From positions 1-44,676 of the forward strand of contig DATIPT010000066.1 in assembly GCA_035471625.1 (NCBI GenBank): a stretch of 44,676 bases of DNA, written 5' to 3'. Below the pieces are notes generated by a model. That model saw only the letters and a list, made by a program, of their open reading frames with translations. It ran no database searches and had not been told where the DNA came from. The stretch is from DATEVL01 sp035471625. GTDB taxonomy: Bacteria > Chloroflexota > Anaerolineae > Anaerolineales > E44-bin32. Positions 24,125 through 32,974 of this stretch are shown piece by piece. Numbering within the stretch: the first letter of the stretch is position 1; each line of letters begins with the position of its first letter. Both the position numbers and the translations under genes were made by a program.

Positions 24125-25143
24125 TCGGCCTCCGTTGTGATGCGTATGAGATGGGCCTGCTGCTGGCGCAACGCGATCAGGGCGTCGCGGATGCGGTAGG
24201 CGGTCGGGTCTCCGCCCGGGCTGGCCAGGACGGCTTCGATCACGGTCCCGGGAAGGATCCCCAGGTCGAGCATCCGCCGGCGCTCACTGCCTCGGCAGCG
24301 AGGCGAAAGGCCCAGGACGACGCCTCGCTCGCCCGGCTGAAGCGAACTGAGGGGTCGCCCTGGTGGCGCTGCGGCAGGCTCTGGTGGGATACGGATGACC
24401 GACAGGTTGTCGGCTGCCCGGGTCGGCAGCCGATGTTCATCGCCGTTGACCCGGATGCGCACGAAGTCAGTGGCGGCTTCGATCAGTCGGACAGTGCTGC
24501 CTGGCACCAGCCCGAAGGCGGCGATCTCGTCGAATACGGCGGCCGGCTCGTCCTCGATGTGCGTGACGCGGGCAGCCATGCCGGGTTCCAGCGATCGCAG
24601 CGGAACGCCGGGAGGGGCGGCAAGTTCTCCCTCCGCCGTCGGGATGGGGTCGCCGTGAGGGTCGCTGGCCGGATGGCCCAGGCGCCGCGCCAAGGCCTCG
24701 GCCTCGGCGGCACTCAGGCGGTGTTCCTGGCGATCGGCCAAGTCGTGCCACTCGGTCTCGGCGAAGCCGGTGTTCTCGGCCAGATGGCGTTCCCACAGCC
24801 GATGGGCCCGGATTAGCTGGGCAGCTTTCTCCCGGCCGAGCGCCGTCAGGGCAATCCGCCCATCGGCCTCCTCGACCCACTCCGCTGCGACCAGAGAACG
24901 GACGATCGAAGCCGTCTGTGCATCGTCGGCCTCGAGCCAGGCGGCCAGGTCGTCGACGGTTGCCGGCTTCAGGTCGATCTCGCGCTGCAAGGCGAACTTG
25001 AGGGCATCCTGCCGCAGGACCTCGTCGGACCGCGGGCGGGTCCTACGCCAACGAGCCAGCAGCCCCCGTTCCGGAAGGAGGGCGGCGACGACAAGCGCCA
25101 TCCCCAGCAGGCCAACGATCAATGAGAGGCCGGGATCAGGCAT
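24121..25143 (-). CDS. Membrane-anchored DtxR-like/FeoA/FeoA fusion protein
   Basis: The 340-residue protein begins with a membrane helix (about 6-23). A winged-helix and dimerisation segment of DtxR type follows (about 40-165), containing LIRAHRLWERHLAENTG and HRLSAAEAEALARRLGHPASDPHGDPIP. It ends in two FeoA-type SH3 domains (about 175-245 and 258-338, the second with RCRGSERRRMLDLGILPGT). FeoA domains normally occur as a small separate protein that supports FeoB. Here they hang on a membrane-tethered regulator-like module, and no other FeoA is present. The ATG at 25143 overlaps the upstream regulator gene by eight bases. Whether it still binds DNA is unknown. Confidence 0.8.
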   Translation of the reverse strand: MPDPGLSLIVGLLGMALVVAALLPERGLLARWRRTRPRSDEVLRQDALKFALQREIDLKPATVDDLAAWLEADDAQTASIVRSLVAAEWVEEADGRIALTALGREKAAQLIRAHRLWERHLAENTGFAETEWHDLADRQEHRLSAAEAEALARRLGHPASDPHGDPIPTAEGELAAPPGVPLRSLEPGMAARVTHIEDEPAAVFDEIAAFGLVPGSTVRLIEAATDFVRIRVNGDEHRLPTRAADNLSVIRIPPEPAAAPPGRPLSSLQPGERGVVLGLSPRCRGSERRRMLDLGILPGTVIEAVLASPGGDPTAYRIRDALIALRQQQAHLIRITTEAE

Positions 25144-25837
25144 CCGCCGGCTCCGGAGACGCGAGCGGGAGAACTTCCGGGACTTCCTCGACGTAAATCC
25201 AGCGCGCAAGTTCCGGACCGACCGAGCGCTCCTGTTTCTCAATCCGCAGGCGCAATGACCCCCCGTACGGATCCGTTTCCAGCAGCGTCACCTGGGCGCT
25301 CGGGATCAGGCCCAGCTCGGCGGCATGGCGCAACCGGGCCGGGTCGCGGTCGTCGACGCGCGCGATCCGGGCCGTGGCGCCGGGCGCGAGTTGGTCCAGC
25401 CGGTTCTGGCACGGGTCGGCCAGGGTTCCGTCCTTGGCGGGGATCGGATCCCCATGCGGATCGACCTCGGGATGCCCGAGGCGCGCCGCCAATCGGTCCT
25501 CGAAATCCTCGCTGATGAAATGCTCGAGGCGATCGGCCTCGTGATGGACCTCATCCCAGCTGTACCCAAGGACTTCGATCAGGAACAGTTCCAGCAGTCG
25601 GTGGTGGCGGACGACTTCCAGGGCGATCTTCTCCCCGCGCGGGGTCAGGCGGGCTCCTTGGTACGGGGTGTGGCGAATGAGCTTCATGGAGGCCAGCTTC
25701 TTGAGCATTCCGGTCACGCTGGCCGGCCGGACGCCCAGCGCCTCAGCGATGGCGTTCGTCGACGCCCCGCCTGTCCGGCGTTCCAATTCGTAGATCGCCT
25801 TCAGGTAGTCTTGGACTTGTGGGCTGATGTCCGACAT
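25136..25837 (-). CDS. DtxR/MntR-family iron-dependent repressor
   Basis: The 233-residue protein has an N-terminal winged helix (about 5-65, VQDYLKAIYELERRTGGASTNAIAEALGVRPASVTGMLKKL). The metal-binding dimerisation domain follows (HHRLLELFLIEVLGYSWDEVHHEADRLEHFIS) and then a C-terminal SH3/FeoA-like domain (about 155-225). With Fe(II) or Mn(II) bound, such proteins repress metal-uptake genes. It is the first gene of the feo operon, and a perfect DtxR-like operator lies 20 bases upstream, so it very likely controls its own operon. The ATG at 25837 is preferred to a TTG 12 bases upstream because GGGGA lies at proper distance. Confidence 0.9.
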   Translation of the reverse strand: MSDISPQVQDYLKAIYELERRTGGASTNAIAEALGVRPASVTGMLKKLASMKLIRHTPYQGARLTPRGEKIALEVVRHHRLLELFLIEVLGYSWDEVHHEADRLEHFISEDFEDRLAARLGHPEVDPHGDPIPAKDGTLADPCQNRLDQLAPGATARIARVDDRDPARLRHAAELGLIPSAQVTLLETDPYGGSLRLRIEKQERSVGPELARWIYVEEVPEVLPLASPEPADA

Positions 25838-25856
25838 TAGATTCCCCAAAATCCAA

Positions 25857-25874
25857 ATTTAGGATAGCCTAAAT
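25857..25874 (-). promoter_or_regulatory. DtxR/IdeR-like operator of the feo operon
   Basis: ATTTAGG-ATAG-CCTAAAT is a perfect seven-base inverted repeat with a four-base spacer. Its TTAGG/CCTAA arms match the known DtxR/IdeR iron-box core. It overlaps the end of the -10 box and the predicted transcription start, so a bound repressor would block RNA polymerase. Confidence 0.8.
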
Positions 25875-25900
25875 CATAGCAGGGATCGCCGGCTTGTCAA
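25873..25900 (-). promoter_or_regulatory. Sigma-70 promoter of the feo operon
   Basis: On the minus strand TTGACA (25900-25895, perfect) is separated by 16 bases from TATGAT (25878-25873, five of six). The operator lies immediately downstream, and the first gene begins 35 bases past the -10 box. Confidence 0.75.
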
Positions 25901-26008
25901 GCCTGGCGCCTGGATCGCGTGACCCGGGCCGGAGGGCCCATCGGAAGACCTTCCGGTAGCCCCGGCCCTGCCGGAGACTGCGGTCTCCGTGGCTTCGGGG
26001 CCCCGTGT

Positions 26009-26014
26009 TACACT
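26009..26014 (+). promoter_or_regulatory. Possible -10 box of mutS2 (leaderless start)
   Basis: TACACT lies eight bases before the mutS2 ATG and resembles the TACACT of the promoter at 13747-13774. Transcription from it would begin at or next to the start codon. No clear -35 box and no ribosome site are present. Confidence 0.35.
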
Positions 26015-26022
26015 GCGCCTCG

Positions 26023-28383
26023 ATGGATGAAAAGACCCTCCACCTGCTGGAGCTGCCCAAGGTCCTCAGCCGTCTGGAGGCCTTCGCGGCGTTCTCGGCC
26101 TCCAAGGAGCTCGCCCGCGAGCTGATGCCGACCTCGGATATCGAGAGCGCCCGACAGCGGCAGCGCGGCACGACCGAGGCCCGCAACCTGCTCCGGGACC
26201 GCCCGGAGGCGACTGTCGGAGGGGCTCACGATGTGCGCGCCGATGCGGAGCGGGCGGCGCGCGGCGCGGTTCTGGATCCGGTGGACCTGCTCGATTTGAA
26301 GGCCACGTTGATTTCGGGTCGAACCCTGTCACGCGTGATCGAGAAAGCCGGCGAAGGGTTCCCGGTCCTGAACCAACTGGCCGCCGGGCTCGATATCCCC
26401 CAACGCCTGATCGAGACCATTTCCCGAATCCTGGATGAACGCGGGGAGGTCCTCGACTCGGCCTCAGAGAGGCTCGGTGAGATCCGGGCGACCCTGCGCG
26501 CCGCGCAGGATCGCCTGCGAAGTCGGCTCGACCGGATGGTGCACGACCCGAAGATGGCCCCGATGCTCCAGGAGCCGATCGTGACGCAACGCGACGGGCG
26601 CTTCGTCGTCCCGTTGCGGTCTGAATTCAAGGGGCGGATCCGGGCCGTCATCCACGATCAGTCCGCATCCGGGGCGACGTTATACGTCGAACCCCTGGCG
26701 ATCGTCGACCTGAACAACCAGGTGCGCGAGCTCGAGCTGGCCGAGCGGGACGAGATCCAGAAGATCCTGGCGGAGGTCTCCAACGAGGTCGGGGCAGCCG
26801 CCGAATCGATCAGGCAGACCGTTGGGGCGCTGGCGGAGATAGACCTGGCGTTCGCCAAGGCGCTCTACGCCGACGACCTGGCGGCCCACGAGCCGGTGCT
26901 TCGCGGTTTTGATCAGGCCTCCGCTGATCATCCGGGGAGTACCTTGCACCTGCGCCGGGCCCGACACCCGCTGCTCGAACCTGCCCAGGCGGTCCCGGTC
27001 GATCTGATCCTGGACGATGCCACTTTTGCCCTGGTGATCACCGGTCCCAACACCGGTGGCAAGACGGTCGCTCTCAAGACGGCCGGTCTGCTGATCTTAA
27101 TGGCCCAGTGCGGGCTCCACCTCCCGACCGCCCCCGACTCGGCGATCAGCGTGTTCGAGTCGGTCTTCGCCGACATCGGGGATGAGCAATCGATCGAACA
27201 ATCCCTTTCGACGTTTTCCGGCCACATCGCCACGATCATCCGCATCTTGGAAGCGGCCGGACCGCGTTCCCTGGTTCTGCTCGACGAGCTCGGGGCCGGG
27301 ACGGATCCTGAGGAGGGGTCGGCGCTGGCGCGCGCCATTCTGGCGACGCTGCTGGAGCGCAGGTCGACGACGCTCGTGGCGACCCACTACCCCGAGTTGA
27401 AGGCCTTCGCGCACACCACGCCGGGCGTGCGCAATGCCAGCGTCGAGTTCGACCTCGCCAGCCTTCGCCCGACGTACCACCTTTCGATCGGGCTCCCCGG
27501 GCGCTCGAATGCCCTGGCGATCGCCACCCGTCTGGGTCTCGATCCTGAAGTGATCGAGCGGGCGCGGGCGATGGTCGCGCCCGATGCGCAGCGGGCCGAA
27601 GGCTTGCTCGAGGAAATCCACCAGCAGCGGGCGGAAGCCGCGCGCGAACGGCATGCGGCCGAGATCGCCCGCAAAGAGGCAGAGGCGGCACGGGCGGAAC
27701 TGAAGGATCGCCTGCGTTCGATCGAGGACGAGCGCCGGGAAATCCTCGAAGCCGCCCGAAGGGAGGCGGCGGCGGAGGCCGAGGCTGTGTTCCAGGAGGC
27801 CGCCGCTCTGCGGCGGAAGCTCTCAAAGGCGGCGAGGACGACCGCCGAGGTTGAGGCAGCGGCCGCCGCGGCGGAGAATCTGGCGGCGCAGGCTGCGCCT
27901 CCGCCTCGTCCACGGCCGGTCCCCGAGCACCCGCTTCGGATTGGAGACCGGGTCTACTTGCGGTCCTTGGGTTCGACCGGGGTCGTTGCCTCGATCGGAG
28001 AGCACGCCGCGGAGGTTCAGGTCGGGCGCTTGCGTGTGCGGGCCTCGGTTGACGAGCTGGCGAGAGCCGAAGAACCCGCCGTCTCGGCGCCGGTGGCGCA
28101 GGGCACGGTCTCGACACCCGTATCGTCGGTGGCGCCCCCGCTCGAGATCGACGTGCGCGGGTTGACCGTGGACGAAGCCTTGGACGTGATCGACCGGCAG
28201 CTCGATGCGGCCGTGGCCGCCGGAATGCCCTTTGTGAGGATCATTCATGGGAAGGGCACCGGACGCCTGCGTCAGGCGATTCGCCAGGCGATGCGCGAGA
28301 GTCCCTATGCGGCCGGGACCGATCGGGCCGGCGACTCCGAAGGGGGTGAAGGCGTGACGGTCGTCCGCTTGGTCTCCGGCTAG
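26023..28383 (+). CDS. mutS2: Endonuclease MutS2
   Basis: MutS2 acts on recombination intermediates or collided ribosomes; it is not the mismatch-repair MutS. The 786-residue protein has the family layout. It includes a clamp/lever core without the mismatch-recognition domain and a MutS ATPase with Walker A TGPNTGGKT near residue 340, then LVLLDELGAGTDPEEGSALA. A long coiled coil (about 525-625, very Ala/Glu/Arg-rich), a KOW-like segment and a C-terminal Smr nuclease domain (about 705-786, EIDVRGLTVDEAL and IHGKGTGRLR) follow. The ATG at 26023 gives the typical MDEKTLHLLELPKVL start; no ribosome site precedes it. It diverges from the feo operon. Confidence 0.96.
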   Translation: MDEKTLHLLELPKVLSRLEAFAAFSASKELARELMPTSDIESARQRQRGTTEARNLLRDRPEATVGGAHDVRADAERAARGAVLDPVDLLDLKATLISGRTLSRVIEKAGEGFPVLNQLAAGLDIPQRLIETISRILDERGEVLDSASERLGEIRATLRAAQDRLRSRLDRMVHDPKMAPMLQEPIVTQRDGRFVVPLRSEFKGRIRAVIHDQSASGATLYVEPLAIVDLNNQVRELELAERDEIQKILAEVSNEVGAAAESIRQTVGALAEIDLAFAKALYADDLAAHEPVLRGFDQASADHPGSTLHLRRARHPLLEPAQAVPVDLILDDATFALVITGPNTGGKTVALKTAGLLILMAQCGLHLPTAPDSAISVFESVFADIGDEQSIEQSLSTFSGHIATIIRILEAAGPRSLVLLDELGAGTDPEEGSALARAILATLLERRSTTLVATHYPELKAFAHTTPGVRNASVEFDLASLRPTYHLSIGLPGRSNALAIATRLGLDPEVIERARAMVAPDAQRAEGLLEEIHQQRAEAARERHAAEIARKEAEAARAELKDRLRSIEDERREILEAARREAAAEAEAVFQEAAALRRKLSKAARTTAEVEAAAAAAENLAAQAAPPPRPRPVPEHPLRIGDRVYLRSLGSTGVVASIGEHAAEVQVGRLRVRASVDELARAEEPAVSAPVAQGTVSTPVSSVAPPLEIDVRGLTVDEALDVIDRQLDAAVAAGMPFVRIIHGKGTGRLRQAIRQAMRESPYAAGTDRAGDSEGGEGVTVVRLVSG

Positions 28384-28408
28384 GCCGCCGGGGAAGGACG
28401 TCCGGGTC

Positions 28409-28633
28409 CTAGAACAAGCCGCGCAGGACGAGCAGGAACCCGACCAGGGCCAGGGGAACGCCGATGATGGCGCCGATCACCGTCAGGCTCGCCAGGACAC
28501 CGACGATCATCAGGGCCAGACCGAGGACGACCGCCAGGACCCGGCCGGTGAATCCGAGAATCCACGTGACGAAGCGCCACAACGCGACGAAGGGCCACAG
28601 GTACCAGGGTGTGGGTTGCTGGGATTTGCTCAT
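28409..28633 (-). CDS. Small membrane protein of unknown function
   Basis: This 74-residue protein has an aromatic N-terminal segment (TPWYLWPFVALWRFVTWILGFTGRV) and two hydrophobic stretches of about 20 residues, the last rich in Gly, Val and Leu. It resembles small two-helix inner-membrane proteins of no known function. A GGGAGG lies before the ATG, which supports it as a real gene. It converges on mutS2. Confidence 0.65.
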   Translation of the reverse strand: MSKSQQPTPWYLWPFVALWRFVTWILGFTGRVLAVVLGLALMIVGVLASLTVIGAIIGVPLALVGFLLVLRGLF

Positions 28634-28800
28634 CGAACCTCCCGGGCGGACTCCGCCCAGCGCCTCGTTTGTAGCACAAAGGGAGGCCGCTGTCAGCCGC
28701 ATCCCTGACAAGTGGCTGACCCGGAACCCTGCCCTGCAGGGCTACCGCGGCCGACTCAACGGCGGCCATGATCGCCGCGCAGAATCCGGAGGCGAGATTC

Positions 28801-29400
28801 TTGGCTGACTCGAATCGATCGATCCGACGTTGCTGGGGGGCGGGTGACCCGCTGATGGTTTCCTACCACGATCAGGAGTGGGGGGTCCCGGTCCGCGACA
28901 GCCGAAGCCTGTACGAGAAGCTCGTGCTCGACTCCTTCCAGGCCGGCCTCTCATGGCGGACGGTGCTCCACAAGCGCGAGAACTTCCGACGGGCCTTCGA
29001 CGAATTCCAGCCCGAGCGGATCGCCCGCTATGGCGACCGGGATGTCGAGCGCTTGCTTGCCGATCCGGGGATCATCCGCAATCGGCAGAAGATCGAGGCG
29101 GCGATTGTCAATGCCCGGGCGTTCCTGACGATGGAGGAAGTCGGTGAGTCGTTCAGCGACTTCCTGTGGTCCTTCGTCGGGGGACAGACGATTCTGGGGA
29201 AGCCCGCCCGCCGTTGGGAAGACATCCCGGCGCGCTCGCCGGAGTCCGATACGATGGCTGCGGCGCTGCGGCAGCGCGGGTTCCGCTTCGTCGGGACGAC
29301 GATTTGCTACGCCTTCATGCAGGCCGTTGGTATGGTCGACGACCACATGGTCGGCTGCTACCGGTACAAACCCCGAACGCGCTTGGGACGACGCTCCTAG
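28801..29400 (+). CDS. tag: DNA-3-methyladenine glycosylase I
   Basis: Tag removes 3-methyladenine from alkylated DNA. The 199-residue protein has the family signatures RCWGAGDPLMVSYHDQEWGVP, SFQAGLSWRTVLHKRENF, FRFVGTTICYAFMQAVGMVDDH and MVGCY. It keeps the zinc ligands: the N-terminal Cys, the YHD His, and the His and Cys near the C terminus. I prefer the TTG at 28801, with GGAGG eight bases upstream, because E. coli Tag starts at this point. An in-frame ATG at 28768 would add 11 residues with no likeness to the family and only a weak ribosome site. Confidence 0.93.
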   Translation: MADSNRSIRRCWGAGDPLMVSYHDQEWGVPVRDSRSLYEKLVLDSFQAGLSWRTVLHKRENFRRAFDEFQPERIARYGDRDVERLLADPGIIRNRQKIEAAIVNARAFLTMEEVGESFSDFLWSFVGGQTILGKPARRWEDIPARSPESDTMAAALRQRGFRFVGTTICYAFMQAVGMVDDHMVGCYRYKPRTRLGRRS

Positions 29401-29479
29401 TCGCCCGCCCTCCGGCTGAGTCGACTCCGGCCAAGGTGAACCGGAGCCGCCCCTGGAACATCGCCGCTCAGAACATAAT

Positions 29480-29523
29480 CGGACAGAGCTTGTCCGGTTG
29501 CCCTACGTCCCCCCTTCGGGGAC
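29480..29523. other. Two small hairpins between tag and hypA
   Basis: CGGACA-GAGCT-TGTCCG (29480-29496) and GTCCCC-CCTTC-GGGGAC (29507-29523) stand close together in the 208-base gap. Neither is followed by a T-run. They may end the tag transcript or form a leader for the hyp operon. No clear promoter is visible. Confidence 0.35.
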
Positions 29524-29608
29524 CCACCGTATCGGACCCCGTTCGTAGTGATTCGGTGACGTTATCCACTGCCTCCGGTGAACCCGTCTCCCTATCCTCA
29601 AAGGCGAG

Positions 29609-29959
29609 ATGCATGAACTGTCGCTTGCCGAAAGCACCCTCGCGCTGGCCCTGCGGCACGCCGAGAAGGCCGGCGCTACCCGGGTGACCGCCCTCCACAT
29701 GGTCGTCGGCGAGTTCACGACTCTGGAGGAGACCTCCCTCGGATACTACTGGGAGCGGGTTTGCCGGGGCACCCCGGCCGATGGGTCGCGTCTGAATATC
29801 CGCCGGACCCGCGCCCGACTGAAGTGTCTGGCATGCAGCCAGGAGTACGAAGTCGAAGATGGAACCTGGCACTGCCCATCCTGCCAGGCCGACCGCGTAC
29901 GCCTGGTTTCTGGGGATGAGTGCTACTTGGAGTCGATCGAAGTCGAGGAGCCGGCATGA
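29609..29959 (+). CDS. hypA: Hydrogenase nickel-insertion protein HypA
   Basis: HypA delivers nickel to [NiFe]-hydrogenase large subunits together with HypB. The 116-residue protein starts MHELSLAES, with His2 as the nickel ligand. Two CXXC pairs (CLAC near 73 and CPSC near 90) form the zinc site. The length fits the family. It opens the hyp operon; its stop overlaps the hypB ATG (ATGA). Confidence 0.95.
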   Translation: MHELSLAESTLALALRHAEKAGATRVTALHMVVGEFTTLEETSLGYYWERVCRGTPADGSRLNIRRTRARLKCLACSQEYEVEDGTWHCPSCQADRVRLVSGDECYLESIEVEEPA

Positions 29960-30636
29960 CGCGGCGAGTGCAGGTCGTCGAAGACATCCTCAGCGACAAC
30001 GATCGCCAGGCGATGGAGAACCGTCGCGCCCTGGAAGCTGCCGGCGTCTTCAGCCTGAATCTGATGGCCTCGCCCGGGGCCGGGAAGACGTCCCTGATCG
30101 AGCGGACCACGCAGGCGCTGCGAGACCGCCTCCGCATCGGAGTGATCGACGGCGATCTGGCGACCCGCCTCGACGCCGATCGGGCGGCGGCCGCCGGCGC
30201 GCAGGCGGTCCAGATCAACACCGGCGGGCAATGCCACCTCGACGCCGCCATGGTCCGCGCCGGCCTGGCCGAGCTCGACCTGAACCAGCTGGATCTGCTG
30301 CTGATTGAGAACGTCGGCAACCTGGTGTGTACGGCGGCCTTCGCCATCGGCGCCCACCGCAACGTCTTGGTAGCCTCCGTCCCGGAAGGCGACGATAAGC
30401 CCTACAAGTACCCCGCCTCCTATCTCTCCATCGACGCCCTCGTCCTCAACAAGATCGACCTTCTTCCGTATGTTGCCTTCGATCTGGAGCGATTCCGCCG
30501 CGGGGTCGAGGTCTTGAATCCCGATCTCGATTTCTTCGCCGTTTCCTGCACGACGAGCGAAGGTCTAGCGCCGTGGGTCGAGTGGATCGGTCAGGCGGTC
30601 TCGCCGCGGGGGACGGCGACGAAGGCGGACCGGTGA
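29956..30636 (+). CDS. hypB: Hydrogenase nickel-incorporation GTPase HypB
   Basis: The 226-residue GTPase has P-loop SPGAGKTS (39-46) and DGDLATRLDADR. The metal site at the dimer interface is formed by C93-H94 (GGQCHLDA) and C125 (GNLVC), and NKID is the guanine-specificity motif. It lacks both the N-terminal CXXCGC motif and the His-rich nickel-storage stretch found in some HypB proteins, so nickel storage is not expected. It overlaps hypA by four bases and hypF by one base (TGATG). Confidence 0.95.
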   Translation: MTRRVQVVEDILSDNDRQAMENRRALEAAGVFSLNLMASPGAGKTSLIERTTQALRDRLRIGVIDGDLATRLDADRAAAAGAQAVQINTGGQCHLDAAMVRAGLAELDLNQLDLLLIENVGNLVCTAAFAIGAHRNVLVASVPEGDDKPYKYPASYLSIDALVLNKIDLLPYVAFDLERFRRGVEVLNPDLDFFAVSCTTSEGLAPWVEWIGQAVSPRGTATKADR

Positions 30637-32960
30637 TGACCAGCGTCGATCGGCTGGCTCGCGATCCTGTGCGCGAAGCGCGCCATATCCGGATCGGCGG
30701 GATCGTACAGGGAGTCGGGTTCCGTCCGTTCGTCTTCAACCTCGCGCTGCGGCTCGGCGTCGAGGGATGGGTGAGGAACACCTCCGCCGGTGTCGAGATC
30801 GGCGTTGCCGGATCACCGGAACGCCTTGACGAGTTCGCCCGGCGGCTGCGGGAGGAAGCCCCGCCGCTGGCAAGGGTCGAGTCCATCCTTGTTGAGCCCG
30901 GTGATGTCCGCGTCGGTTCCGGCTTCGAGATCCTGGCCTCGCATCCCCAGCCCGGGGACTTTCAGCCGGTCTCGCCGGATGTCGCGACCTGTGACGACTG
31001 CCTGCGGGAGCTGTTCGACCCGAGAGACCGGCGCTATCGGTATCCGTTCATCAATTGCACCCATTGCGGCCCCCGGCTGACGATCATCGAGTCGATGCCC
31101 TACGATCGACCGGCGACGACGATGTCCGCGTTCCCGATGTGCGACGCGTGTGCGGCCGAGTACCGCGATCCGGCGGACCGGCGCTTCCATGCCGAGCCGA
31201 TCGCCTGCCCGAGGTGCGGTCCGGTCATCTGGTTCGAGGTCGACGGCCGACGGATCAGGCAAGGCGAGGAGGCGCTACAGGAAGCGCGCCAGAAGCTTGG
31301 CGCCGGAAAGATCCTGGCCGTCAAGGGCCTCGGGGGATTCCACCTGGCCTGTGATGCTCGCGATGAGGAATCCGTGCAGCGCCTGCGGAGAAGGAAGGAG
31401 CGCGGCGAGAAGCCCCTGGCGGTAATGTTCGCGGACCTCGACGCCATCCGCCAGGCGACTCGGACGACGCCCGCCGAGGAATCCCGGCTGGGTGACCGGG
31501 TCCGCCCGATCGTCGTAGTGCCCGAGGGGGAAGGGAGCGGATTGGCGCCCTCCCTGAGTCCCGGGCAGGATACTGTTGGCGCAATGCTGCCGTATACGCC
31601 CCTTCACCATCTGCTCCTGGAGCGGGCCCCGGGCTTCCCGACCGCGCTTGTGATGACGAGCGGCAACCGCAGCGAGGAACCCATCGTCATCGACAACCCC
31701 TCGGCGCGTCGGGATCTCGCTGCGATCGCCGATGGATTCCTGCTGCATGATCGCGGGATCCATCAACGCTGCGACGACTCGGTCGTCCGCGTCGTCGTCG
31801 GAGGCGACTATCCGTTGCGACGGGCGCGCGGCTACGTTCCTGAACCGGTCTCGCTTGCGGCAGCCGGCAGGCCGCTGCTGGCTGTCGGCGCCGAGCAGAA
31901 GAACACCTTCTGCCTGACCCGCGATGGCCGGGCTTTTCTTGGTCCTCATATTGGCGATCTGGAGAATGAAGCCAGCCTGGACGCTTTCGCGCAGGCGATC
32001 GACCACTTCGAGTCGCTGTTCCATATTGCGCCCGAGGCGTTGGCTTGCGATCTCCATCCGGACTACCTGGCGACCCGCTACGCCGAGAGGAGAGCAGAGG
32101 CGGCCGGGTTGCCGTTGATTCGGGTGCAGCACCACCAGGCACACATTGCATCCTGCCTGGCCGAGTCGGGCCTGCCCTTCGATGAGCCGGCGATCGGCTT
32201 TGCCTTCGATGGAACCGGCTACGGCTGGGACGGGGCAGTCTGGGGCGGCGAGGTGCTCCTGGCGGATCAGCGCTCCGCTGAACGGGTTTCACATCTCGTC
32301 TACGTTCCACTGCCAGGCGGGGAGGCCGCCATCCGTCAACCGTGGAGGATGGCCCTTGCCTGGCTTCACCGGGCCGGGGTTCCGTGGGAGGAGGATCTGG
32401 CTTGTGTGGCGCACGCCTCGCCGGATGACCGGGCGGTCTTGACCCGGCACTTGCGCGACGACGCCTCCGCGGCGGGCCTTCTTGCGCCTCCGACTTCGAG
32501 CCTTGGCCGATTATTCGATGCCGTCGCCGCCCTCATCGGCGTACGCCAGGAAGTCCGCGACGAAGGCCAGGCGGCGATCGAACTGGAAGCGATCTGTGAC
32601 CCGGCTGAGACGGAGCGCTACGCGTTCGAAATCGGCGCCGATTCCTACGATGCCTCGCCGGTAATCCGCGCGATCGTGCAAGACCTGCGCAGGGGACTCG
32701 CTCCGGGTCGAATCGCGGCTCGCTTCCATCATGCGGTTGCCGGGATGGTTTCCGAAGAGGCTCAGGCCGCCCGGCGCAAGACAGGGGTCCGGCGTGTGGC
32801 ACTGAGCGGAGGCGTCTGGCAGAACGTGTACTTGCTGAGTCGGGTTGTGGATCGGCTCGAGCGCGCCGGGTTCGAGGTCCATCTGCATCGTCGCGTGCCG
32901 GCCAACGACGGCGGAATTGCCCTCGGGCAGGCGGCGATCGCGTCGCGCCAGCTCGGGTAG
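30636..32960 (+). CDS. hypF: Carbamoyltransferase HypF
   Basis: HypF makes the thiocarbamate on HypE that becomes the cyanide ligands of the [NiFe] site. The 774-residue protein has all four parts. An acylphosphatase domain (about 12-100, GIVQGVGFRPFVFNLA) is followed by two CX2CX18CX2C zinc fingers (CDDC...CTHC and CDAC...CPRC). A YrdC-like domain (about 205-390) comes next, and a Kae1-like domain with VQHHQAHIASC ends the protein. The start overlaps the hypB stop. Its length is normal. Confidence 0.97.
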   Translation: MTSVDRLARDPVREARHIRIGGIVQGVGFRPFVFNLALRLGVEGWVRNTSAGVEIGVAGSPERLDEFARRLREEAPPLARVESILVEPGDVRVGSGFEILASHPQPGDFQPVSPDVATCDDCLRELFDPRDRRYRYPFINCTHCGPRLTIIESMPYDRPATTMSAFPMCDACAAEYRDPADRRFHAEPIACPRCGPVIWFEVDGRRIRQGEEALQEARQKLGAGKILAVKGLGGFHLACDARDEESVQRLRRRKERGEKPLAVMFADLDAIRQATRTTPAEESRLGDRVRPIVVVPEGEGSGLAPSLSPGQDTVGAMLPYTPLHHLLLERAPGFPTALVMTSGNRSEEPIVIDNPSARRDLAAIADGFLLHDRGIHQRCDDSVVRVVVGGDYPLRRARGYVPEPVSLAAAGRPLLAVGAEQKNTFCLTRDGRAFLGPHIGDLENEASLDAFAQAIDHFESLFHIAPEALACDLHPDYLATRYAERRAEAAGLPLIRVQHHQAHIASCLAESGLPFDEPAIGFAFDGTGYGWDGAVWGGEVLLADQRSAERVSHLVYVPLPGGEAAIRQPWRMALAWLHRAGVPWEEDLACVAHASPDDRAVLTRHLRDDASAAGLLAPPTSSLGRLFDAVAALIGVRQEVRDEGQAAIELEAICDPAETERYAFEIGADSYDASPVIRAIVQDLRRGLAPGRIAARFHHAVAGMVSEEAQAARRKTGVRRVALSGGVWQNVYLLSRVVDRLERAGFEVHLHRRVPANDGGIALGQAAIASRQLG

Positions 32961-32974
32961 TCTGGAGGACCGCA

